From the NCBI RefSeq assembly GCF_019059575.1, contig NW_024881592.1:930001-994000 (forward strand): a DNA stretch of 64,000 bases, in the 5' to 3' direction. Under the pieces are notes generated by a model. It was not told where the DNA came from. It made no database searches and saw only the letters and a list, made by a program, of their open reading frames with translations. This DNA comes from Amphibalanus amphitrite (Eukaryota > Arthropoda > Thecostraca > Balanomorpha > Balanidae). This document shows positions 10,099 through 19,756 of this stretch, one piece after another (position 1 is the stretch's first letter; every line of letters begins with the position of its first letter). Made by a program: the position numbers and the translations under genes.

Positions 10099-11605
10099 TT
10101 AGTGAAAGTCATACAGAGCGTCGCCTAGGGCTTCCGCCAGCAAACCCTTAAAGGTTTTGTAGTTAGGTTCCATTACGACGTGCTCCGGGAGGGAGTTCCA
10201 TAGTCTCACACCGCGCACCGAGAATGACCTACGCCTGACATCAGTCTGCGAGCGGGGATGGAAAATCTTAAAGCAATGTCCGCGCATGCCTAACTGAGGA
10301 GGTAGAGTGAACAAGTCAGCGGGGGACACCGCACATTTGTCATGGAACACCTTCCAGTACTGAATCATATCAGCCCTTAGCAGTCTGCCTTGAATTGAAT
10401 ACAAGTTCAGCGATGAGAGCCGGGACCGATAATCCAGACTCGACAGGCCAGCGATATGCTTGGTCCAGCGACGCTGGACCGACTCCAGAGCGCGCAGGTC
10501 CCCCAGGTACCCAGTGTGCCACACACACGAGCAGTACTCGATAACTGGTCTTATGTGAGTACGGAAAAGTGTCAGCATAAAGTCCGGAGATCGGCACACC
10601 GTGCTCCTCAGGAGGTTTTGAGAAAGACCTGCGGCCTTGTGGACAGTAGCGGATATGTGGTCGTGGAATTTGAGGCTCGAGTCCACCAGTACTCCGAGAT
10701 CCGGATGGGAGGGGACAACTCGAATCGGGGAATTATCGATGTCATACGCTGGAGGTGGAAGAGATTGAGATTGAGCCTTGCTCTGAAAACGTATGACCAC
10801 ACATTTGTCACGGTTCAGGCGAAGGTCCCATGACGAAGAAATACGGTGCAGGGCAGTGATGTCCTGTTGACAAAGCGAGGAGGCATGGTCATATGCGTCT
10901 GCTGAGCTGTGGGCAACTTTCATGTAAAGCTTCAGATCGTCAGCGAAAATCTTGTGACTAGATGCGAGACTGCTACCAATATGGTTAATAAAAACTAAAA
11001 ACAAAATCGGACCAAGGACCGAGCCCTGTGGGACCCCACTGGACACGGAGCGAGTTTTGCTCAGTACACCTTTCACTGACACAGACAGAGATCGACCAAT
11101 CAGAAAATCTTCAATCCAGTAGATGAGGGGCTCAGCAATGCCGATCATGCGAAGCTTGCGAAGAAGGATAGAGTGAGAGACAACATCAAATGCTTTGGCA
11201 AAGTCAAACATCACGAGGTCAGTAACACAGCCATCATCAAGCCATTTAGACACCTCGTCATATACAAGGATCAGCTGATCCTGAGTGGATCTCCTGGCTC
11301 TGAAACCGAATTGGTTATTTGTCAGCATAGAGTTCTCTTCCAGGTAGGTTGTAAGCTGCTGGCAGATCAGGCGCTCTAGACATTTGCAAGACACTGAAGT
11401 CAAGCTGATGGGACGATAGTTCAGGGGGTTATACCTCGAGCCCTTCTTGAATAAAGGAATTACGACGGATATCTTCCAAGAAGCAGGTAAGCGACGTTCT
11501 CTGAGTGACTGTCTGAAAATAACAAACAAGGGAAATGCTAGGCTGTTTGCACAAGCTCGTAAGAGCGATCCTATGAGCATCCTGCTCCCTTTGCCTCTTA
11601 CAGAT
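10099..11605 (-). mobile_element. CR1-clade-like non-LTR retrotransposon with intact RT frame (493 aa)
   Basis: One uninterrupted minus-strand frame (11580-10099) carries the reverse transcriptase: YRPISLTSVSCKCLE, MFDFAKAFDVVSH, SSGVPQGSVLGPILFL and KIFADDLKLYM (FADD box). The usual C-terminal region follows, with the RLWNSLPEHVV signature. The apurinic endonuclease and 5' UTR are absent, so this is a 5'-truncated copy broken at about 11605. The clean frame suggests a recent insertion compared with the neighbouring plus-strand copy. The two elements meet tail to tail at about 9.9-10.1 kb. Confidence 0.88.
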
Positions 11606-11609
11606 CTAC

Positions 11610-14130
11610 TTGGTAAGCATCTACTCTACTTGGTAAGCAACTTGTATTCAGTGTTATCATGCTAAAGGCTAAAAGGTGTCTGGTTGGTCAATGGTCAATT
11701 GCAGAATTGTTCAAAATGAGCTGTGAGCCTGAGTGCCTTTTGAGCCAACTGCCAATATCAAGATAAAGTTTAGTTTAGGCTATAGCCTATATCAATATTC
11801 AACCCTACCACAACGGAAGCACTGTTCAGAGGGGTTGAAATCGCATTCCACATACTCAAGGCCATAAAATAATAAATATTTGACTTTTGAGCCACAGGTT
11901 TTGAGCCATGTTTTGAGCCAGCAGCAGATTTTGAGCGAACCTGTGCTTCCATTCATGAGCTATAGATGGCAGCACTATATCCAACTGCTGTACGCAAACT
12001 TAGAGTTTGCACCGAACTTTTGTTTTTTATCAGTTTAATTTGAAAATTTAATTTTGAAACATAAAAAGAAAAGCCAAGTACCTGAAAAAGTGAAAAATTA
12101 TCGAATAAGCATTTCAATCGAAAGCTGAAAGGTCTTCAACAGCTGACATAAAATATTCGCCTCATGATAGACTCGCGTGCATAATGGCTATGCAGAGTCC
12201 TTTGTCGACGCTCTGCTTTTCAATGGGTTTATATGCGCTGTAGTTGCCACTAATGGTCCAGGGTTTGAGACCTAATTGAGCCAGCTTGAGCCGCTGTTGA
12301 GCCGGGTTGAGCCGTTGCCGTTGGATTTGGAATTTGGACTTTGCAGCGTTTTATTGTTTTGTTTGAGGGGCGGCGTGCTACATCGCTGTTGAAGTGCATG
12401 GACCTTGGTAAAACTGGATCGTCATTCTTCAGCTTCTTCTGTACTGCTGATTGCAAAGTAAGTCACTTTATTTTATTTTCCCCTGGCGCACCCATGAAAG
12501 CAACAGGTGGGGTCAGGATTTGGTGCACTAGAATGAGCATTGCTGAGGTAAAATTCCTGTGGCCTGCTTTTTTTTGGTATGCGACATTTTTTATGGATTG
12601 GTTTCCATTTTTCTTGGCTTGTTCTTTTCTAAAGCCTTTTGTGAACACATGAAAGGCTTTTTCCAGCTCGCTTGTCACATGATGATAATGATATCGACAG
12701 CCATTCAGTATTGGAACTCGAGCCTTCCTTAAACAAGACCTATCTCATCAACCAGTGAGTCAATATGTCCTGGATTATGGGTGTCAGTCACACTCACATT
12801 TAAACTGGTTTTCCCAGTTATGAATTATTTTGTAAATGCTTATGTAAATAGCCAATCCTGATGTAGTATGTGGTCCAAGCCGGTATTTGCTCGCAGAATC
12901 TTTGTTGCCACTTTGAAGCATGACATATTTTGTAAAGGATGATCTGGTGGAAATAATTGTTATTAATCCTTTCTTCGGAGGCCTGTATTGATCGGGACAG
13001 TGAGGCGGCCAGCAGCAAGCGGCAGCCATCTTATTAAGAATTTTGCGGCACTGGCATTCACTGGCATTCAGTTTTGCTAATATCTGCTCAGCCAAAATGA
13101 TGAATGAAAGTATTCAATAGACTTCCACTTCACATAACCACTTAATAATATTGGTTCCTAACATATAAAAATCTATCATTTTACTACCCACTATACTATT
13201 GATCGCCATGTCCCTTTGTTGGCTGCTCGTAGTGGGTTCGGCCGCAGAGTGTCTGGTGTGTGTCCAATGTGAGAATCTGGAGCTACATTCCAAAATCAAT
13301 GAAGTGTTAAACTTTCAAAAATCAAAACTCATGGATCTTCATTCTTTTATAGGTGAGGGAATGTTTCATGGATAAGTCATCTTATATTTTTTTCTTTCTA
13401 AAGAAGCTGATATTTATGAGAGAGGCTCTTCATTGCTGCTGTCATTCCAAAGCTGCAAATTTCAAGAAACCAGTATTGGCATGCTGTTCTTCAGTATTTG
13501 ATCAGTGACCAAATATATTCAAGTATGTCATGAATACATAATGAGCATGCATTACCTACATTACATTGTTTCCCAGTTTAAACAAGAGCTCAGCTCTTTC
13601 ATTAGGGAATATTATGTACAATAACTGCCATGTTGTTCTCCACTTTTGGTTCCCTTGCCTATAAAGTTAAATTTTAATTGTATTGCATGTAGGCATAGGC
13701 TATACCTAACTATGCAATTTGACTTGAGGCATAACCTGCCAATGCTGTTGCTTTCCATTGTGTATTCCCATGTCTGTTGTGAGATATTGCATTGCAAGGA
13801 AAAAGTAACCTAGATAGATACTCAACAGTAATTTCATGGGTATTACATATTTCACAGTCATTTTTATTACTAGTAGACATGCAAGTCTGCAATCTTAATC
13901 ATATGCATTAATGATCCAGTATAGAGTGGTCTATTTTACACTATTTATTTATTATAAAACACAGCTTGGTCATCTGTATACTTGTTGAAACATCATACTT
14001 ATTCCAATTTGCAGAGTGAAACAAAACTGTCCAGGCATCTTTTTTTTTGTTCCACATCCAAAAGAACAGTTTTTCTAATGTTAGGACTGGGAACAGGAAA
14101 GTTCAACCTGTGCAGTGACTGAGGTCCGGG
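11610..14130. other. AT-rich stretch without a recognised gene
   Basis: Only short open frames occur, none with a recognisable domain or supporting splice signals. The visible structure is limited to two clusters of a TTGAGCC word at about 11885-11935 and 12265-12320. Unrecognised exons of a lowly conserved gene cannot be excluded. Confidence 0.4.
11885..12320 (+). repeat. two clusters of TTGAGCC repeats
   Basis: Between 11885 and 11935 the word TTTTGAGCC/TTTTGAGCG occurs about four times at 12-18 base spacing. Between 12265 and 12320 TTGAGCC recurs about five times at 9-15 base spacing. The separating 330 bases lack it. Confidence 0.55.
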
Positions 14131-14354
14131 CCACCTTCACACCAATGGGGACCCCCCCCCCCCCGAATGAAAACGAAGCGAGCTATCAACATGCATTAAA
14201 CGGCATAGGATACAGGCAGACAAGGACTACAATTTTAACTAATGAAGTTAGAGCAAAACATCGAGACCATCGTACCATCGAGATCCACTCATCAATGGTA
14301 TGTGTTGTTGTGTGGATATTTTGGCTTTGAAAAATCGAGGTCAAAATTTTGACC

Positions 14355-15500
14355 TTAACCCTCGCCGGCACAGGGGGTGCAACCCCCTTAAGGTTTTTTT
14401 CGCGAATAACTCGCGTAAAAAGTGGCCGATCGCGACGAAACTTTCAGTACCCTCGCATTGATCAATTTTTCACCTACCCTGAAAATGTCATGACCCTGAC
14501 CCAAATGACCTTTGACCTGTGGGCTGTGACCTCTTTTCCGAGACCATGTTTGGCCGGAATCGCGATTCGGCGCATGTCGGCTCGCATTAGCCGCGCGTTT
14601 GCAAGCTTTTCGTGGTTTCAAACGTTCAAACATGTGATTTGATGTTGCTCCCATGCAATAGGGTGGGTGTGAAGGTCACCTGAAGGTCAGGTCAGGTCAT
14701 TGACTTTTGGTGACCCCGGTTCACTTTTTCGAGTTTTACATGTGTCTAGGCTAGTGTTTGGAGCTGAATTCGAATTTAGCAACCATTTGAAGTGGCGATT
14801 TTGAACATTTACGAAGTACATCCCACCGCTAAAGTAATGTAGGGTTTTACCAATCTCAACGGTTGGCTTTGACTGGCGATTGTTTAATGCTGAGTGATCG
14901 AAAAGAAGATGTCAATAGCTAAAGTTGCAGCTGCAAGGGTGACGATACATATAAGCTACATTCAAAGTTTCATTGTAGTCTGGCTTATCGTTCCTAAGCT
15001 TCAGAAGCAGAACATACCCATGACTGAAACCACACATTACTTCTGCTGTGGACTGTAGTTTTGGTGCCTTCGTAACATGTTACGAAGCTGTCAGAGGCGG
15101 ATGTCAGGTACTACGAATACCCGTCACGACCCCTACCGGTTGACGTGACCTGGCGTGACCCGACCTGGTCTAAACTCTTAACGACATCATCTGTGATCAA
15201 AACTAACACGATATTCGTGAATCGTGATCAGCACCCCGGAGAACTCCTTAGCAGCCACACTTAACGATTTTCTAACAGGTCCCGATATTACCGATTTGGT
15301 CATTGATCTGACCTGGAAGGTCAACCGATGACCTAGGACCTTAAAATTGGGTATCATTGGCTTCCTCTGGTGACGGGCAACACGCTCGTTTTTTCCGTGA
15401 AGCTCTAGCTCCATCAGGGGCCAAACGCGAGGGGGAGGGTCTTACCAACCCCCCTTGTGCCGTCGAAGGACTGAAAATGGGCTGTGCCGGCGAGGGTTAA
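14355..15500 (+). mobile_element. TTAA-flanked inverted-repeat element, copy B (1146 bp)
   Basis: The left end and the reverse complement of the right end share a perfect 19-base repeat, TTAACCCTCGCCGGCACAG, with TTAA at both borders. G5/C5 subterminal pairs and TGACC/GGTCA-rich stretches match the style of copies A, D and E, but the core is diverged. There is no coding capacity. Confidence 0.82.
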
Positions 15501-15984
15501 AGGGACCCTCCCACCTTAACATTAGATGTGAGTTGAGATAGCCAAAATGGGGTCCCTGGCTCACAATTACCGGTTTCGGCACTCACAACATCGAGAAATG
15601 CCTTAAATCGGAAATATTGAATTTCAAAATTGCAGCATTTTGATTCAGAGGGGCTAATGCTTAGGAATACCCCTCTGAATGTGTGACGTCAGCGCAAATA
15701 TCTAACGATTTTTAAATGTTTGACTAAAACGTTTTGTAGCACGCGGTGGTATATGCTATTTGCGCGCAACATCTGCCGCAAACGCCGCACTTCTAAAATA
15801 AAGTCGCGCTAGAAACAGCGGAGATCCCAAAAAAGTAAACAAAAGTAAAAGTCTAATATCTTGAAAACCGGTGAATATTTTTCGGTGAAATTTGGTCGAT
15901 ATTCGTTTTCGCTCTTTCTGAACCGAGCGACATCACTTTCATGCCAATTCATAAACTTTTTTGAAGGTGGGAGGGTCCCTTTAA
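15497..15984 (+). mobile_element. TTAA-flanked inverted-repeat element, copy C (488 bp), abutting copy B
   Basis: The ends are perfect inverted repeats of at least 20 bases, starting TTAAAGGGACCCTCCCACCT. The left TTAA (15497-15500) is the right TTAA of copy B, and the right TTAA is 15981-15984. The interior lacks the AGGTCA richness, so this is a different TTAA family. No open frame is present. Confidence 0.82.
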
Positions 15985-16368
15985 GGTCAAGTTTGGTCTT
16001 AAAAAAACGCCTATCATTTGATGTTTCTTGACTGGCTTAACATGGAACATGCGCGCGGCTGCGCCTCTTTCTTATAAGAGTTTGTTAGCAACCATGTTTT
16101 GGTGAATTAAAATTACTTTTCATGACCTTATAGTTGGCAAATATCAAACAGTGTGGTCTAGGCAGTCAAGATTGTTTATGAATTACCTACGTCATTCATG
16201 GTAGAATTGACCATTACGACGCATATCTGTGAAAATGAAGCATGCAACCCCCCCCCCTTCTTTGGGGAGTGGGGACTCAATAAATTGACCGGATCTTATG
16301 TCATCGATAAGAAATAATTGAACATACCTATGAACTTTTTACACCAGTATAACGCCTTTTGGGGCGAC

Positions 16369-17028
16369 TAACGGAGCGAGCGAGAGGGTGGGCCTTGCAC
16401 GTGCGAAATTGCGAGGGGGTACCTCCAACTGACTTGTGCACGACACCCTACTAACCGGTCTCTACCGACGTGCCAAATTTGGGCACAATCGGCCCAGCCG
16501 TTCCCGAGATCTGGAAGCGGCACCCTGCACGTGCGCACGTGCAAAATGGGTCCCAACTGACTTGTGCACGGCACCCTACTAACCGGTCCCTAACTGTGTA
16601 CCAAATTTGAGCGCAATCGGTCGAGCCGTTCTCGAGATCTGGAAACGACCCCTGCACGTGCGCACCTGCAGCAGCACCCCAACTCTGGCACATGGATATG
16701 CAGTGCCTAGTGGGTGCCTACCTACATGCCAACTTTCAGCGCAATCGGTTAAGTAGTTACCGAGATATTGCAACAATTACAAAACGGACACCTCTTCGTC
16801 TTGCACGTGGCACGTGCATAAGGGGTCACCCACATGCATCAGGAATAGTCCAATACTTGGTAGAAGGAATGAAGCTACCCTACAAAAATTACCGCATGTA
16901 AATCGGTCAAGTGGTTGCTGAGATATAAGCCTCGCAAAAACGTCCGCACGGCCGGCCGGCCGGCCGCTCATACTCAGAAATTTCCGTTAATCTAAGCAAA
17001 GACTCCGCTCGCTTCGCTCTCTCCGTAA
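16369..17028 (+). repeat. tandem-repeat element with E-box palindromes and inverted ends
   Basis: Four diverged units of about 130-160 bases (starting near 16391, 16522, 16649 and 16791) each carry GCACGTG (CACGTG E-box) followed by a segment like GCGCAATCGGTCGAGCCGTT and CGAGAT. Unit 2 has a perfect 18-base palindrome, TGCACGTGCGCACGTGCA (16526-16543). The array is bounded by approximate inverted ends, TAACGGAGCGAGCGAGAG on the left and its degenerate complement ending CTCTCTCCGTAA on the right, and ends with a (GGCC)n block near 16950. Confidence 0.65.
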
Positions 17029-17042
17029 TCATGCAAGTTTCA

Positions 17043-17240
17043 AAGGCCCGTAGCTCATTTGGTAGAGCGTTGGTTTCTCGGTGGTTTCCCCGGTGGTGAG
17101 AGCCCGGGTTCGAGTCGCTCCGGCGCTCGATATTTGATACTCCTGACGGATGGTCTGCGGTTGATGGATGGAAGCAGCCGCAGCCAGTTGAAGTCACTGG
17201 AGTGTGACAGGCCGTGTCCGGCTTTGAGGGGCATGCTAGT
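17043..17240 (+). mobile_element. tRNA-derived SINE, copy 2
   Basis: The head resembles a tRNA: A box TAGCTCATTTGGTAGAGCG and B box GGGTTCGAGTC are both good. The acceptor stem does not pair and the anticodon arm is abnormal, so it is not a functional tRNA gene. The body (GCGCTCGATATTTGATACTC, then CAGTTGAAGTC) matches the minus-strand copy at 7085-7318. Confidence 0.7.
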
Positions 17241-17249
17241 TTGACATAT

Positions 17250-17447
17250 AAAATTATCTCGTTACCCAGAATTGCGCAATGCGCGATCGCACGGTAGCGG
17301 TTGGGGTCTATGCAACAATCTTGGCTTAGCGTGGGCTCCAGAGCTGTCAATGAAATTCTCTCGTTACCCAGATTGTCCGATCGGACGGAAGGGTTATGGC
17401 CTACGCAACAAGCCTAGCTTAGCGTGGGCTCTAGCTCTGTCAATTCG
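17250..17447 (+). repeat. tandem duplication, two units of about 100 bp
   Basis: The words TCTCGTTACCCAGA and GCTTAGCGTGGGCTC occur at matching positions in two successive units (about 17250-17349 and 17350-17447). The middle part, containing GCGATCGC-like and TCCGATCGGA palindromes, is more diverged. Confidence 0.7.
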
Positions 17448-17819
17448 TCCGTTCAACCATTCAAGCCAAATGTATAAAAATGACTTGGTCATCTACTTTG
17501 GCTCTGACACGGTGACAAAGCTGCAAAAAAGTGATTTGAGGTTGTGTCAAAGTGGCCTGGTAACTTGAACTTAAAAATTAGGACTTGCTTGCAGGTGACT
17601 TGTTGACATTTTGTGGTTGAGACTGACTTGCATAATGCACATACTGTGTGAAATTGTTATGGAAATAGTCATGCAAAATTTTGCGGTGCTATGTTCCGCA
17701 GTTTGTCCGCTATTTGCAAAAAAAAAGAGCGAAAACTCCGGGCTTGCCGGCTTTCCCCACTCCCGTCAGCGTGCGAGTTAATGAAGAATACATGTTTATT
17801 TTCTGTATTTTCAACAACA

Positions 17820-19756
17820 GATGTATGCTAGAGCGATGACAGCGGGATGAGTTCAACCTTGCAGATCAACTGGTGCGAACTGAGAACTATGCATAATTTT
17901 TGTCGGGGTTGATTTATGTCTTCTACAAATTGAAACTTGCGGTCATCCTCTCTGGTATATCATGACAGTGTTGGGAGTAGCTGTTTGGCCTTGACTATAA
18001 CCATGTCATGTTTGTCAGCGTCTAGAAAACGGAATCCTCTTTGTTCGTCAATAACCATTGTCGCCCGATCTGCGTCTACGCCTTATTTACTGCCAAACCT
18101 ACCTTCCAAGATAAGGTCTCTAGGTCATATTGAATGATCTGACCTCAAATCACACTTTTGCAACTTTTCCTGCGTGTCAGAGCCACAGCAAATGACCGAG
18201 CGCTCTGAGAGCCGTAGGATGTTATAAGGAGCTATAGTTACCTACACAATATGTATATCTAGGGTTTTTTTCTTACGGATAACCTTGGGTCAGGTCAATT
18301 TATTGAGCTCGTCGTTAGGGGAATCGCACGCATCATTTTCACAAAGACGCGTCGTAATGGCTTTTTCTACTATCCATGAATGACATCATCCACATGAGAC
18401 ATGAGTCCATGACCAACCTCTACTGCCTGGTGCGCTTTTTTGCTATTTGACATCTGTTAGGTCATGCGACACCACCATAGGTCATCAAAACGTTTTTACT
18501 AATAACTTCTTACGTAAAAAGATGCAGACACGCACGGGCATAGTCTGATTTTGCTCAGGTCATCAAGTCGTTTCGAATGCTATGAATTCTTTACCGACCA
18601 CATTTGATCTTAACCCGGAAGTTGCTGGGGTATTTCGCCAATCGCCACCCACCGTTTGCTGGGGGGGGGGGGGGCGTTAAACGCCCCCAGCCGATAACTC
18701 GAGAACCAATAGGCGCAGCGAAACGCACGAGGCGGCAAACGAAAGAACGCGACGAGACGCTTCAGATGAGTACTTTAAAGTTGAATTTTGAGGTCACAGG
18801 TCGGGTCAAGGTCAGGTCAAACACCTGAAATCGGGCTTTCAGTAGCATGGACTTCAGGACTTGGCAATGGGCGCCTCTCGTCATAAACTCTGTCAAAACG
18901 GTGCACAATCCATCATATGAGGCTTACAAGAGTGTCAGCTCCATGTAGGGGTCAGTCAAGCATAGGTCAGGGTCAGGGTCAGGTCAACCGGGTAGGCACA
19001 TATCCCCGAAAATCAAAACTGATATTCGCAGCCTGTGACACATGTTTTATGTGTAATTTGGGGCGTAGAACACGATGGTGACATTCGTTTTTATCATATG
19101 TGTACGTGTTTGGCTCAAAAAGTTTAATTTAAGAAATGCATGTATCATGGTCGTGAGGTAGTCACGAGAAATTGCCAAGATTCAGTTCAAGATTTTGGAA
19201 AATGCGGAACGATAATCAATAATCGAAGATAGCCATTTGATTGTTCATGGTATTGGCAGTCTAATGGCGTTTACGGCATGTCTGTATGTCTATTCTGTGA
19301 TTTTATATGATTTTTTGAACATATGCCGTTTTTGGTCGAAAACTCAGAAATCATGACGTCACTAAAACCTCGATGTCTCAAAAATTTTCCGACCGATTTT
19401 TTGAAACTTTGTTACAAAAAACTTCAATCAATTCCCTACAGGTACCCAAAATTTGGCGCGCCTGCGGCGCGCCGTTTTTTGCTATGGCCCGGCGAAAAAA
19501 GTGGGGGCGTTTAACGCCCCCCCCAGCAACTCGCGGGTTAAGGTCGTGTGACCTGAGGTCAGGTTGTGACTTGTGACCTTGGCACAACTTGACCTCTTGA
19601 TGTCATTTTTACTGTGCCCGTAAAGGCCTGAGTAAAGATTGTAGCCCTCTTCCATCAGTATCCAATGCCGTTTACCGCTTGTCGCCAGCTCGTTTCGTTT
19701 TCGGCTCCCCTCTGTCGGACTGACTTTGGCCCAGACCCTGTCGGTGCGTGGGTTAA
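17820..19756 (+). mobile_element. older TTAA-family copy F, interrupted by copy D
   Basis: Sequence before 18610 (TATGTATATCT...GGGTCAGGTCAATTT, then ACTAATAACTTC...GATGCAGACAC) and after 19541 (GACCTGAGGTCAGGTTGTGAC, then AAAGATTGTAG...ATGCCGTTTACCGCTTGTCG) lines up with consecutive parts of copy E. Copy D is inserted between them. A GTGGGTTAA at 19749-19756 may be its right terminus. The left end is not clear; 17820 is approximate. Confidence 0.55.
18610..19541 (+). mobile_element. TTAA-flanked inverted-repeat element, copy D (932 bp)
   Basis: TTAA borders lie at 18610-18613 and 19538-19541. The termini TTAACCCGGAAGTTGCTGGG and TTAACCCGCGAGTTGCTGGG (reverse complement of the right end) differ at two positions. 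Subterminal G-run, CGTTAAACG or CGTTTAACG, C-run hairpins occur at both ends (about 18661-18690 and 19502-19525). AGGTCA words are present in the core. Confidence 0.82.

Larger units (their letters stand above)
14140..16275 (-). mobile_element. older TTAA-family copy G, split by two nested elements
   Basis: On the minus strand, 14345-14140 aligns by eye with the right part of copy E: AGTTAAAATTGTAG, then CCTATGCCGTTTA, then GCTCGCTTCGTTTTC, and it ends in a G/C-run. The same element seems to resume after 15984 (GGTCAAGTTTGG...) and to end near the C-run at about 16250. Elements B and C sit inside it at its own TTAA. Outer borders are approximate. Confidence 0.5.

Noticed and set aside
10456..10833. 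Plus-strand frame inside the minus LINE
   Set aside because: Antisense shadow of the reverse transcriptase frame.
12250..13095. Possible unknown minus-strand gene
   Set aside because: Successive short frames have no domain, no clear splice pairs and no consistent phase; left unannotated.
16369..17028. CRISPR-like array
   Set aside because: Units are diverged, about 130-160 bases, and lack constant repeats with unique spacers; the context is eukaryotic.
17043..17125. Functional tRNA gene
   Set aside because: A and B boxes are good, but the acceptor stem does not pair and the anticodon arm is abnormal; the attached body is shared with another copy, so it is a SINE head.
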